Source of the DNA: [Pseudopropionibacterium] massiliense
GTDB taxonomy: Bacteria; Actinomycetota; Actinomycetes; Propionibacteriales; Propionibacteriaceae
Assembly (NCBI RefSeq): GCF_900607225.1
Contig: NZ_LR027842.1
Span: forward strand, 1-64,000
Reading direction: 5' to 3'
Length of the DNA: 64,000 bases
Positions 27,461 to 36,205 of the stretch are shown here, piece by piece (positions within the stretch are counted from its first letter, which is position 1; every line of letters starts with the position of its first letter). The notes beneath the pieces are model-generated. The model did not search any database and had not been told where the DNA came from. It worked only from the letters and a program-made list of their open reading frames with translations. The position numbers were made by a program, and so were the translations under genes.

Positions 27461-28279
27461 TCAGCCCTTGTGGGCGTCGAGCACCTTGCCGAGGTAGGCG
27501 CCGAACTCGGGGACGATGGAGTCGTGGTCGCGCCCCGCAGGCCACTCCGACCAGACGTGTTCGTAACCCATGGCCTCCTTGTAGTAGCTGACGCCCATCT
27601 TCGCGTTGTTGATGGCGTTGCTGTAGGAGGTTTCGTCGTTCGCGCCGGTCACGAAGTTCAGCGACAGGGTGGATTTCGCGCGCTGAGAGGGCTCGCCGCC
27701 CCAACCCGGAATCGGGGGCGCATCGCCGCCACCGAGGGCGAGGAAACCGCCGTCCGGCATGTTGTTGGCGTATCGGGGGAAGAGCTCCTTGGTGATGAAG
27801 TCAGCGCCCTCGGCGTAACCGACGAACCACAGGACCTCCGGATTCGCCCCGTAGGCGGACCGCACGTGTGCGAAAAGCTCCGTGAAGTAGCTGACGAGCG
27901 TGGTGGCGAGCGGCTGCAACCAGGTATCGGCGCCGTCGGGGACGTGCACCGAGACGACGTCGAGACCTCGCGCGGTGGCGGCCTCCACGATGCTGCCGGG
28001 CCCGGCCAGGCCGCCGGGGAGGTTCGGGTTGTCGCCGTCGTGGTCCCCGTCGTGCAGTGGATGGTCGTTGTCGTCGAGGTAGACGACCAGCCCGGTCCTC
28101 ACGGAACCGGCCGGGTAGAAGTAGGCGCTGGAACTCGTGCCGGCGGAGTCCGTGAAGGTGAAGGATGTGCTGTTCACCGCGGCCGAGGCCCGGGGGGTCG
28201 CCTGCGACAGGTAGGCGCCGGAAGCGAGGGTCGCCGCCATGAGGCCCGTGACGGCGCGACGTGAGAGATGAGCTGACAT
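27461..28279 (-). CDS. Tat-exported alpha/beta-hydrolase-like protein lacking the nucleophile serine
   Basis: The product has 272 residues from the ATG at 28279, with AAGGAAGG upstream. The twin-arginine signal is LSRRAVTGLMAATLASGAYL, ending around ASA. The fold matches the neighbouring paralogue throughout: LVVYLDDNDHPLHDGDHDGD, GLAGPGSIVEAA, and the strand-elbow LWFVGYAEGADF, where the expected Ser is Ala (A156). Candidate acid (GANDETS) and His (RDHDSIV) positions remain. It may be a binding protein or pseudo-enzyme. The Asp-rich DGDHDGDNPN loop looks suited to metal binding. Confidence 0.68.
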   Translation of the reverse strand: MSAHLSRRAVTGLMAATLASGAYLSQATPRASAAVNSTSFTFTDSAGTSSSAYFYPAGSVRTGLVVYLDDNDHPLHDGDHDGDNPNLPGGLAGPGSIVEAATARGLDVVSVHVPDGADTWLQPLATTLVSYFTELFAHVRSAYGANPEVLWFVGYAEGADFITKELFPRYANNMPDGGFLALGGGDAPPIPGWGGEPSQRAKSTLSLNFVTGANDETSYSNAINNAKMGVSYYKEAMGYEHVWSEWPAGRDHDSIVPEFGAYLGKVLDAHKG

Positions 28280-28533
28280 GGACAAAACCTTCCTTTCGAT
28301 CCCCTGGGATTCCTGCGGAAGACGGGGTGCATCGCCACGACCGTCCCGGTGACACACCGACAACAGGGCCGTGTGCGGTCCCGTTGCGTGTTCTGTCGGT
28401 TGTGCCCCACGACGGTCCCCGCTCTTCTTCCCACCATCCGCGGAACCGTCTGACTGAATTTGTCGACCTCACGCTAACACGGGGACCGGGTCACCGGTCC
28501 TGACGCTCCTCCAGTCGCTCGCCCGGTGAGGTC

Positions 28534-29349
28534 TCATTCGTCCTCGTCGTAGGCGTCGATCACGATGCCGAGGTAGGTGCCGAAGTCGTGGGTGATGGAG
28601 GTGTGATCGTGTTCCCCGGGCCATGTGGACCACACGTGCTCGAATCCCGCGGAACGGTAGAAGGCGACGGTCTCCTGGGCGCCGCCCAGCGCGTCGTAGT
28701 CGGCGGTTCGGTCCTGTCCTCCCGTCACCAGGTTCAGCGACAGGTTCGACTTCGCGTATCCGGAGAACGAGCCTTTCCATTCCGGCTCCGGGGCGTCGCC
28801 GCCGCCGAAGACGAGGAAGCCGCCGGTCTCGATGTCGTTGGCCCGGTGGGGGAAGAAGTACCGGGTGATGAACTCCGAACCCCCGGAGTAGCCCACCAGC
28901 CAGAGGGCCGCGGTGTTCGCCCCGTACGTGACCTGCACGTGTCGGAGCAGTTCGGTGAGGTAGGTGACCTTCGCGTCGAGGTCGGTGTGCCACCACATGC
29001 CGTCCGCGCTGGGGGTGCGCACCGAGAGAACGTCGTGGCCTCGCGCGAGCGCGGCCTCCACGATGCTGCCGGGGCCGGCCAGGCCACCGGGGAAGTTCGC
29101 GTCATCGCCGTCGTGGTCCTCGTCGTGCAGCTGCTGGCCGTCGCCGTCGAGGTAGACGACCAGCCCGGACTTCGTCGCGCCGGCGGAGTAGAACCGGCAC
29201 CCGGAGCTGAAACCGTTGGATGCGGTGAAACTGAAGGAGGTGTTCGGCGTCGCCGCCGAGGCCCGCAGCGGCTGGTGATGCAGCAGTGCCCCGGACGCGA
29301 TGGTCGCCATGAGGCCGATGGTCGAGCGGCGGGAGAGTTTGTCCGGCAT
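28534..29349 (-). CDS. Tat-exported alpha/beta-hydrolase-like protein with intact GYSGG nucleophile elbow
   Basis: The product has 271 residues, with AGGAAGGA before the ATG. The Tat signal is KLSRRSTIGLMATIASGALL. The nucleophile elbow is LWLVGYSGGSEF (S155), with possible acid GGQDRTADY and His HDHTSIT. It is a clear paralogue of the downstream gene, with the same Asp-rich loop (DGDGQQLHDEDHDGDD). It is probably a secreted esterase or peptidase-like hydrolase. The substrate is unknown. The order active copy then inactive copy suggests tandem duplication followed by divergence. Confidence 0.7.
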   Translation of the reverse strand: MPDKLSRRSTIGLMATIASGALLHHQPLRASAATPNTSFSFTASNGFSSGCRFYSAGATKSGLVVYLDGDGQQLHDEDHDGDDANFPGGLAGPGSIVEAALARGHDVLSVRTPSADGMWWHTDLDAKVTYLTELLRHVQVTYGANTAALWLVGYSGGSEFITRYFFPHRANDIETGGFLVFGGGDAPEPEWKGSFSGYAKSNLSLNLVTGGQDRTADYDALGGAQETVAFYRSAGFEHVWSTWPGEHDHTSITHDFGTYLGIVIDAYDEDE

Positions 29350-29485
29350 GCGTGGCGTCCTTCCTGATGCCTCTTTGGATACAGATCTGCATTCACCGTA
29401 ACACGGGGGGCGTTCCGTTTCCCGTGGTCAGGCGCGGTTTCCGCGACACGTCCTAGGCTGGGTGACACCCGACCCAGGAGTGATC

Positions 29486-31756
29486 GTGTCACCACCATCC
29501 GTTGCCGGCCGTCTGCGCGAGTCCATGTGGCGTTCCGCCAACGACAAACGCCTCAAACGCCTCCAGCGGGTGGTGGACGCCATGCCGGAGAACCCGCCCG
29601 AGACCCCGACATCCCTCGACGCAACCAGTGACGCCGAACTGGCCGGTTTCCTGGCGGCCGCAGGTGAGGTGGCGGGCCGGGAGGTGGGGCTCGACCCCTT
29701 CCCCAACCAGTACCTGGCCGCCGCCGCCCTGCTGCGGGGGTTCTCCATCGAACTGGCGACCGGGGAGGGCAAGACCCTCGTGGGTGCGATGGCCGCCGCC
29801 GGGTGGGCCCTGGAGGGGCACCACGTCCACGTGCTGACCGCCAACGACTACCTCGCGGCCCGCGACGCCGACTGGATGGGTCCGCTGTACCGCGGCCTCG
29901 GACTGACCTGCGCGGCCGTGCAGGCCGACCAGGACCTGCCCGCCCGGCAGGTCGCCTACGCCGCCGACATCACCTACTCCTCGGTGGCCGAGGCCGGTTT
30001 CGACCTGCTCCGCGACCGCCTCGCCGCCCGGCCCGGGGAGCGCACCGGGGCCCGCCGCGAGGTGGTGCTCGTCGACGAGGCCGACGCGGTCCTGCTCGAC
30101 GAGGCCCGCGTGCCCCTGGTGCTCGCCGCCGACGCCGAACCGCACCGCGACGAACACGCCCTGGGGCTCGCCGCCTACGTGCGGGGCCTCGGGGCGGGCC
30201 GCGACCACGTCGTCGCGCCCGACCGCCGCACCGTCCACCTCACCGACGACGGGTTGCGCCGCGTCGAGGACGACCACCCCGACCGCGACCTGTTCGGCAC
30301 CGACTCCGAGTTCCTCGTCTCGCTGAACCTCGCCCTCCACGCCCACGCCGCCCTGGAACGCGACGTCGACTACCTCGTCGCCGACGACCGCGTCTGGCTC
30401 GTCAGTGGGTCGCGGGGAAGGGTGGACCGGCTGCAACGCTGGCCCGACGGGTTGCAGCTCGCCGTCGAGGCGAAGGAGGCCCTCGATACCGCACCCGGAC
30501 TCCAAGTCCTCGACCAGCTCGTCATCGCCGAACTGGTCGGCGGCTACGAAAAACTCGTCGGCATGAGCGCGACCATGCGGGCCGCCGACGAGGAACTCGA
30601 ATCCCTGTACGGGCTGCAGGTCGCGGTGATCCCGTCGCACCTGCCGTGCCGCCGCACCGACCACCCCACCCGGCTCCACGCCACCTCCGAGCATCGCGAC
30701 GCGGCCCTGGCGGACCTCGTCCGGGAGTCCGGGAAGCGGGGGCGACCCGTGCTGGTCGCGACCCAGAGCGTGAGGGAATCGGAGCGGATCGCGGACCTGC
30801 TGCGCGGCCTCGGTGTCGAATGCGTGCTGCTGAACGCCCGCAACGCCACCGAGGAGGCCGCGATCATCTCGCGGGCCGGTGAGGCGGGCCGGGTCACGGT
30901 CTCGACGCAGATGGCCGGGCGCGGCACCGACGTGGTGCCCTCACCCGAGGCCGTCGACGCGGGCGGGCTGCTGGTGGTCGGGGTGGGGCGTTTCCCCAGC
31001 GCTCGGCTCGACGACCAGCTCCGCGGCCGCGCCGGCCGGCAGGGCGATCCGGGGGAGTCGGTGTTCCTCGCCAGCCTCGCGGACCGCCTCGTCACCGACA
31101 ACGACCCCGACCATCCCGAACCCGCGGTCGTGGACGGCGGCGGTGAGGTCGAACAGTGCCGCGCGAACCGTCGTGTCCTGGGGGTCGTGGACCACGCGCA
31201 GCGGGTCAGCGACGGCGACCAGCGCAACCTGAGGTGGCTGTCGTGGCGCTACGGCGAACTGCTGCGCCGCCAACGCGCCCATCTCGTCGAGGTGCGCGAA
31301 ACCTGTCTCGAGGGGCCCGAGGCCCTGGACCGGCTCGCCGAACACGCGCCCGAGGAGGTCGCGGAGCTGGATGAGCGGGTCGGGGAGGACGAACTCGAGG
31401 AAGGGGCGCGACTGGCGCTGGTCGCAGCCGTCGACGCCGCCTGGAGCGCGCACCTCGGGCACGCCGCCGAGCTGCGCGAGGGCATCCACCTGCGGGTGCT
31501 GGCCCGCGAGGATCCGCTGACCGAGTTCGAGAAGGAGATGGGCGCGGCCTACCAGGGGCTCGCCGAACGCATCCTCGACGACGCCGTCGCCACCCTCCTG
31601 GAGGCCCCGGTCGTCGACGGACGGCTGGACCTGGAGTCGCTGGGGAGTCGCATCCCCAGCGCCACCTGGGCCTACACCGTCACCGACAACGAGCTGGGCG
31701 ACGACTTCACCCGGATGGGACGCGCCCTGCGCCGTCGCCTCGCGGGCCGGGGATAG
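29486..31756 (+). CDS. secA2: Accessory preprotein translocase ATPase SecA2
   Basis: The product has 756 residues from the GTG at 29486, chosen because AGGAG lies 5 nt upstream (a GTG at 29462 is also in frame). DEAD motor motifs are ELATGEGKTLVGAMAAAGWA (Walker A near residue 93), VLVDEADAVLLDEAR, GMSATMR, STQMAGRGTDV and QLRGRAGRQGDPG. It lacks the C-terminal zinc-binding tail of housekeeping SecA and is shorter, as SecA2 proteins are. It powers export of a small substrate set. It is divergent from the two secreted hydrolase-like genes. Confidence 0.92.
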   Translation: MSPPSVAGRLRESMWRSANDKRLKRLQRVVDAMPENPPETPTSLDATSDAELAGFLAAAGEVAGREVGLDPFPNQYLAAAALLRGFSIELATGEGKTLVGAMAAAGWALEGHHVHVLTANDYLAARDADWMGPLYRGLGLTCAAVQADQDLPARQVAYAADITYSSVAEAGFDLLRDRLAARPGERTGARREVVLVDEADAVLLDEARVPLVLAADAEPHRDEHALGLAAYVRGLGAGRDHVVAPDRRTVHLTDDGLRRVEDDHPDRDLFGTDSEFLVSLNLALHAHAALERDVDYLVADDRVWLVSGSRGRVDRLQRWPDGLQLAVEAKEALDTAPGLQVLDQLVIAELVGGYEKLVGMSATMRAADEELESLYGLQVAVIPSHLPCRRTDHPTRLHATSEHRDAALADLVRESGKRGRPVLVATQSVRESERIADLLRGLGVECVLLNARNATEEAAIISRAGEAGRVTVSTQMAGRGTDVVPSPEAVDAGGLLVVGVGRFPSARLDDQLRGRAGRQGDPGESVFLASLADRLVTDNDPDHPEPAVVDGGGEVEQCRANRRVLGVVDHAQRVSDGDQRNLRWLSWRYGELLRRQRAHLVEVRETCLEGPEALDRLAEHAPEEVAELDERVGEDELEEGARLALVAAVDAAWSAHLGHAAELREGIHLRVLAREDPLTEFEKEMGAAYQGLAERILDDAVATLLEAPVVDGRLDLESLGSRIPSATWAYTVTDNELGDDFTRMGRALRRRLAGRG

Positions 31757-31819
31757 CGTCTGCCCGCCTTGCGGGGTCGGTGGGGGTTCGCTTGCCCGGG
31801 GGTGGGACCCGGTGGGGTT

Positions 31820-31945
31820 CGCTTGTCTTGTCGCGGTTTGCCTGCGCTGTAGCGCTGGCGTTTGACGGTTGGGGTGGCGTTTCCGTCGGGAAGGCCGGCG
31901 GACGACGATAAGGCCAGCGGACGACGGGAGGGCTGGCGTCGAGGC
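31820..31945. repeat. Repeat family B copy in the secA2-prs gap
   Basis: The core TTTGCCTGCGCTGTAGCGC (from 31837) is shared with the copy at 25911-26034. GGCCGGCGGA (31893) and GGCCAGCGGA (31912) are spaced 19 bp apart, and a further GGCTGGCG follows. The whole 303-bp gap 31757-32059 contains no gene. The prs ribosome-binding site AAGGAGAG is at its right end. Confidence 0.55.
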
Positions 31946-32059
31946 GAGCGATCGCTGACAGGAGTTTTGACGAGTACCGTGTCGCAACGCCCTTTGACGG
32001 TCTCGGCGAATGCCTCCCCACTAGGGTGGGGACGTACAGCCGTCTACCAAGGAGAGACC

Positions 32060-33040
32060 GTGAAGGGCATCGTTGTTTTCTCCGGTTCCGCCCATCATGC
32101 GCTGGCTGACGAGATCTGTGACCACCTGGAGGTTCCCCGGAGCCACGTGAAGATCTCCCGGTTCAGCAACGACTGCCTCCAGGCCCAGCTGCTCGCCAAC
32201 TGCAGGCAGCGTGACGTCTACATCGTGCAGCCGCTCGTGCCACCCACCCAGGAGCACCTCATGGAGCTGCTGCTGATGGTCAACGCGGCCCGCGGCGCGT
32301 CGGCGGCGCAGATCACCGCGGTGATCCCGCACTACGCCTACGCCCGCTCCGACAAGAAGGACGCCTCCCGCATCTCCTTGGGAGGCCGTCTCGTCGCCGA
32401 CCTGCTGGTCACCGCCGGCGTCGACCGGGTGCTGACGATGAACCTCCACGCCCCGCAGGTCCACGGGTTCTTCTCCGTTCCGGTGGATCACCTCACCGCG
32501 CTCGGTGTCATCGCCGACCACTACCGCGGCCGCGACCTCAGCAACCACGTCGTCGTCTCCCCGGACCTCGGCAACGCCAAACAGGCGACGCTGCTGGCGC
32601 GTCTGCTCGGGTTGCCGGTGGCGGCCGGCAACAAGCAGCGCCTCGCTGACAACAAGGTGGTGATCTCGTCGGTGGTCGGTGACGTCGCGGGAAAGAAGGC
32701 CATCGTGCTGGACGACGAGATCGCCACGGGCGGGTCGGTCGTCGAGATCGTCTCCCGGCTGGCCGACTTCGGGTGCGTCGAGGCCTCCATCGCCTGCACC
32801 CACGGCCTGTTCGCGGGGTCGGCGGTGGAGCGTCTCACATCCGCCACGCACATCTCGGAGGTGGTCTCCACCAACACGGTCCCCGCCCCCGAGAACTTCC
32901 CGGGCCTGAAGGTGCTGAGCGTCGCGTCGCTGTTCGCGGAGGCCATCGCCCGCATCCACAGCGGCAACTCGGTCTCCACACTGTTCAACGGGGTCGACCC
33001 CGCCTACGCCCAACCCCAGGAACCCGAGGGCCTGTTCTGA
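32060..33040 (+). CDS. prs: Ribose-phosphate pyrophosphokinase (PRPP synthase), divergent
   Basis: The product has 326 residues from the GTG at 32060 behind AAGGAGAG. It makes PRPP from ribose 5-phosphate and ATP. Recognisable parts are IVVFSGSAHHALADEICDHL, YAYARSDKKDASRISLGGRL (flexible loop), VVVSPDLGNAKQA and the PRPP-binding VLDDEIATGGS. Several positions differ from the usual bacterial enzyme (VDDxIDTGGT, SPDxGG), so it may be a second, specialised paralogue. Confidence 0.86.
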   Translation: MKGIVVFSGSAHHALADEICDHLEVPRSHVKISRFSNDCLQAQLLANCRQRDVYIVQPLVPPTQEHLMELLLMVNAARGASAAQITAVIPHYAYARSDKKDASRISLGGRLVADLLVTAGVDRVLTMNLHAPQVHGFFSVPVDHLTALGVIADHYRGRDLSNHVVVSPDLGNAKQATLLARLLGLPVAAGNKQRLADNKVVISSVVGDVAGKKAIVLDDEIATGGSVVEIVSRLADFGCVEASIACTHGLFAGSAVERLTSATHISEVVSTNTVPAPENFPGLKVLSVASLFAEAIARIHSGNSVSTLFNGVDPAYAQPQEPEGLF

Positions 33041-33043
33041 TCC

Positions 33044-33171
33044 CGAAGCTGGTTGAGTCGAAACCTCGTGTGGGTGTCCGGGGACTTGTGGTCGGGTCTG
33101 CTGTTCGGGTTCCGGTGGTTTCGGCTCGGACCGCTTCTTCGTCGCGGCCCGGCTCAACTGGCTGCACGACG
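33044..33171. repeat. Dispersed repeat family A copy between convergent genes
   Basis: The left arm GCTGGTTGAGTCGAAACC and right arm GGTTTCGGCTCGGACCGC...GCGGCCCGGCTCAACTGGC are imperfectly complementary. The middle GGGTGTCCGGGGACTTGTGG is shared with the copy at 53404-53545. It may act as a bidirectional terminator. Confidence 0.75.
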
Positions 33172-33175
33172 GTTT

Positions 33176-34486
33176 TCAGCGACGCCTGCTGGCGCGGATT
33201 CTTTCCACGACCTCCCGCCAGGTCGGGACGATCACCCCGTGGGGACGCATCATGGTGCGCAACCGGTGGCGGGTGCCGAAGATGCCGATCAGGCCGACGG
33301 CGAAGAACGGGAACTGCAACGCCATGGCTTGGTTGAGCTGCTCGGCGGTGTAGTCGCCGGAGGGGTTGAGCCAGCCCAGGAAGGCGCTGATGGCCAGCAG
33401 ACTCAGGGTCGCGCCCGTGAAGGAACCGGTGATGACCAGGCCGTTGGCGGCGCCGAGACGGTGCGGGGGCAGCAGGGTGCGGGGATAGTCGAATCCGATG
33501 CCGGTGCCTGGCCCGCCCGCGGACATCGCGACCACGAGGAGGATCAGCAGCCACCACGGTGCCCTTCCCGGCCACAGCAGCGCCGCGGCCCAGACCGCCA
33601 CGTTGATCCCGATGACGGTGAGGGCCAGGTTGCTGCGACGCAGCGGGTGGCGCGAGGTCAACCAGCCCAGCAGCGGCGAGAACACGATGGAACCGTAGAC
33701 GGTGAGGCTGAACAGGAAGGCCGCCTCGGCCTCCGAGCGGCCCTCCGCCCGTTGCAGCCACGGGATGCCCCAGATCATCGCGAACACGTTGACGCTGAAG
33801 CCGCTGGTGAAGTGCACCCAGAACCCGAGCCGGGTCGCGGGATGCCGCCAGGCGTCGGCGATGCCGCGGGGCAGGTCGGAGAGCCTCTCCTCCTTGGGGG
33901 CGGGGCGGGTCCGGCCGGGTGGTACGTCGCGAACCCAGATCGCGCTCACGGCCCCCGCGACCACGGATGCCAGGGCCGCGCCCAGGAACGCCCACGTCCA
34001 GCCGTGGGCGTTGAACAGGGGAAGCAGGACGGTCGCGGAGGCTACCTGCCCCATCTGTCCCAGCAGTCCTGCCAGCTGTGTCAGGACCGGCACCCGCGAC
34101 GGTGCGAACCACTCGGGGATGAGCCGCAGCACCGACCCGTACATGCAGGCGTCGCCGATGCCCAGCAGGATGCGGGCGGCGAAGGCCAGTGGCAGGGAGT
34201 CGGCGAAGGCCATGATCACCTGCGCGGCGACCATCACCGCTGAACCCGCGATCATCACCATCCGCGACCCGTAGCGGTCCACCAGCACCCCGACGGGCAG
34301 CTGCGCCAGCGCGTAGGTCGCGAGCTGGACCATCACGAAGGTGGAGATGATGCCGACGCTGGTGCCGAAGTGGTTCGCGGTCTGGATCCCGAGGACCCCG
34401 AGGCTGGTGCGCTGCATGATCGCGACGCAGTAGGCGAGGATGCCGACGCCCCACACGATCCAGGCCAGCCGCCCGGTCCTTGCCAC
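33176..34486 (-). CDS. MFS transporter
   Basis: The product has 436 residues from a GTG at 34486 with GGAG 6 nt upstream. It has twelve hydrophobic helices and the MFS loop GVLVDRYGSRMV between helices 2 and 3. QRTSLGVLGIQTANHFG at helix 1 fits a nitrate/hexuronate-like MFS layout, but the substrate cannot be named. It is flanked on both sides by family A repeats. Confidence 0.8.
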   Translation of the reverse strand: MARTGRLAWIVWGVGILAYCVAIMQRTSLGVLGIQTANHFGTSVGIISTFVMVQLATYALAQLPVGVLVDRYGSRMVMIAGSAVMVAAQVIMAFADSLPLAFAARILLGIGDACMYGSVLRLIPEWFAPSRVPVLTQLAGLLGQMGQVASATVLLPLFNAHGWTWAFLGAALASVVAGAVSAIWVRDVPPGRTRPAPKEERLSDLPRGIADAWRHPATRLGFWVHFTSGFSVNVFAMIWGIPWLQRAEGRSEAEAAFLFSLTVYGSIVFSPLLGWLTSRHPLRRSNLALTVIGINVAVWAAALLWPGRAPWWLLILLVVAMSAGGPGTGIGFDYPRTLLPPHRLGAANGLVITGSFTGATLSLLAISAFLGWLNPSGDYTAEQLNQAMALQFPFFAVGLIGIFGTRHRLRTMMRPHGVIVPTWREVVERIRASRRR

Positions 34487-34540
34487 CTCGTGCTCCTTTC
34501 CCGCCACGTCCGCGGAAAGTGTAGAGGCTCCGGGCGGCGC

Positions 34541-34631
34541 GGGTGGTTTCGACTCGGACTGCTCCTTCGTCGCGGTCCGGCTCAACCGGCTTGGGGAATG
34601 TTCCTCGCGGTTCGGTTCAACCGGCTCGGGG
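34541..34631. repeat. Dispersed repeat family A copy
   Basis: GGTGGTTTCGACTCGGACTG followed by CTTCGTCGCGGTCCGGCTC, then a second shorter unit CGCGGTTCGGTTCAACCGGC. It lies between the FKBP stop and the upstream region of the MFS gene. Confidence 0.72.
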
Positions 34632-34643
34632 TGAGGGAACCTT

Positions 34644-35051
34644 TCAGGAGGCGCCGAGGATCTCGGTGACGAAGACCAGGGTGGCCCCGCCCTTGATGCC
34701 GGCCTGGGGGACGCCGTGGTCGCCGTAGCCGAGTTCGGCGGGGATGGACAGCAGGACACGGGAACCGACGCGCTGGCCCACGAGGCCGTCGTCCCAGCCT
34801 CGGATCACCTCGCCGATGCCGACGCGGAAGTTCAGCGGTTGGCCCCGGTCGTAGGAGTTGTCGAAGACCGATCCGTTCCAGGACTGCCCCAGGTAGTGGG
34901 CCGAGATGGTGTCGCCCGCCTTGACCTCCGGGCCGGTTCCGGCGTCGAGCAGCTGCACCTGGAGGCCGTCGGGGGCGTCGGGGCCGGGGAAGGTGAGAGT
35001 CGGTTTGGAACCCTTGGGGCCCTGCACGGAGGGCATGTTGGTCTTGCTCAT
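34644..35051 (-). CDS. FKBP-type peptidyl-prolyl isomerase
   Basis: The product has 135 residues, a single FKBP domain without signal peptide. The active-site pattern is VKAGDTISAHYLGQSWNGSV, FDNSYDRGQPLNFRVG, EVIRGWDDGLVGQRVGSR, LSIPAELGYGDHG and FVTEILG. It is predicted to catalyse cis-trans proline isomerisation in the cytoplasm. It starts at the ATG at 35051. Confidence 0.92.
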   Translation of the reverse strand: MSKTNMPSVQGPKGSKPTLTFPGPDAPDGLQVQLLDAGTGPEVKAGDTISAHYLGQSWNGSVFDNSYDRGQPLNFRVGIGEVIRGWDDGLVGQRVGSRVLLSIPAELGYGDHGVPQAGIKGGATLVFVTEILGAS

Positions 35052-35085
35052 GCCCCGAGCCTATCGGTCCCCGGGAGCGCGGTCG

Positions 35086-35922
35086 TCAGTCGCCGCTGAG
35101 TGCCTTCACCCAGTCAGGCGTGGGGCTGGGAGTGGGGGTCGGGGTGGGGAGCTGGTCCTGCGTCACGTCACAGCTGGCCTTGGTGCCGGGTGCGGGACCG
35201 AACTCGCGGCCGGCGAAGATGGTGGTCTTGACCCACTCGTAGTAGTCGTTGAACTTGCCGGTGTCGTAGGGGTTGTCCTTGGCGCAGCGGGCCACGTAGT
35301 AGCCGACCACCTCCGGGAGGGTCTCCAGATTGTTGCTGCCCGCGTAGGAGCTGAACACGCCCTGCTTGGCCGCGAGCTTCTGGAAGTCGGTCCAGTACTG
35401 GGGGTTCGAGTCCCGGTCGGCGTTGAAGATGTGGGTGAACTCGTGGATGACGATGCGCGACAGGCGGCCGATGTCGCCGAGATCGACGGCTTCCTTCCAC
35501 TTGGTGAAGTCGAAGGTCAGGTAACCGGGTTTCGTCAACGACCAGTCGCCCCAGGCGAACCCGCTGATGCGTGCGGCGTTGATGCCGACGGTGCCGGTGA
35601 CCTTGGCCTTGAGGTTGGGCAGGAAGTCGGTGCAGGAGACGGCGTCGAGCGCCTGCCACACGACGCTGATCTGGGTGCGGTTCGCGTCGTTCCATCCGTC
35701 ACCGGCCAGCGTCACCCCGAAGTTCTCGGCCAGCTGGGTGCTGATCGTTGAGATCGGGGCGTCGTCCCCCGGCCAGGGGTGACTGACGGGACAGGGGGCA
35801 TGGATGCCGACCGCCGATGGTCCCACCTCGGGCTTCTCGCCCTGGGCCGTTGCCGATGCTGCCAGAACAATTCCTGCGATGGCCACCGCTGCGGCGGTGA
35901 GCCAGATCACAAGTTTGCGCAT
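35086..35922 (-). CDS. Secreted zinc metallopeptidase-like protein (HExxH)
   Basis: The product has 278 residues. A Sec signal peptide (MRKLVIWLTAAAVAIAGIVL, cleavage near ATA-QG) is followed by a domain with HEFTHIFN (the HExxH zinc motif, near residue 160) and LPEVVGYYVARCAKD downstream. The Glu of the latter may be the third ligand, as in gluzincins. Four cysteines could form disulfides. A Pro/Thr/Ser repeat (TPTPTPSPTP) precedes the C-terminus. The family is not recognised beyond the metallopeptidase pattern. The substrate is unknown. Confidence 0.65.
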   Translation of the reverse strand: MRKLVIWLTAAAVAIAGIVLAASATAQGEKPEVGPSAVGIHAPCPVSHPWPGDDAPISTISTQLAENFGVTLAGDGWNDANRTQISVVWQALDAVSCTDFLPNLKAKVTGTVGINAARISGFAWGDWSLTKPGYLTFDFTKWKEAVDLGDIGRLSRIVIHEFTHIFNADRDSNPQYWTDFQKLAAKQGVFSSYAGSNNLETLPEVVGYYVARCAKDNPYDTGKFNDYYEWVKTTIFAGREFGPAPGTKASCDVTQDQLPTPTPTPSPTPDWVKALSGD

Positions 35923-36205
35923 CGCATCTCCTGTTTGTGGGTACGGACGTGGAAAGGGTCTCTCAGGATTCTCAGGAAGTCAAGTTCAGGGGAGAGTCGG
36001 GATGAACCCTGGTCGATTCGCTTTTGTCGGAATGTGCGCCGGGGCGTCGTCCGGCCCGCGGGCGTCGGGTGCCCCGGGGGAAACGTGGTCCTCGCGCTGC
36101 CTTGCTGACTTTTGTTCACAAAGGATATTGGACCGTTTTGCCGGAGCTGTTCCGGGAATGAGGGTGATGCCCGTTTCGTCCCCGCCGGTGGACTAGTCTG
36201 CGGTC

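Noticed and set aside
35390-35430. A T-arm-like GGTTCGAGTCC resembling a tRNA gene
   Set aside because: It lies inside the metallopeptidase coding sequence, and no acceptor or anticodon arm can be built around it.
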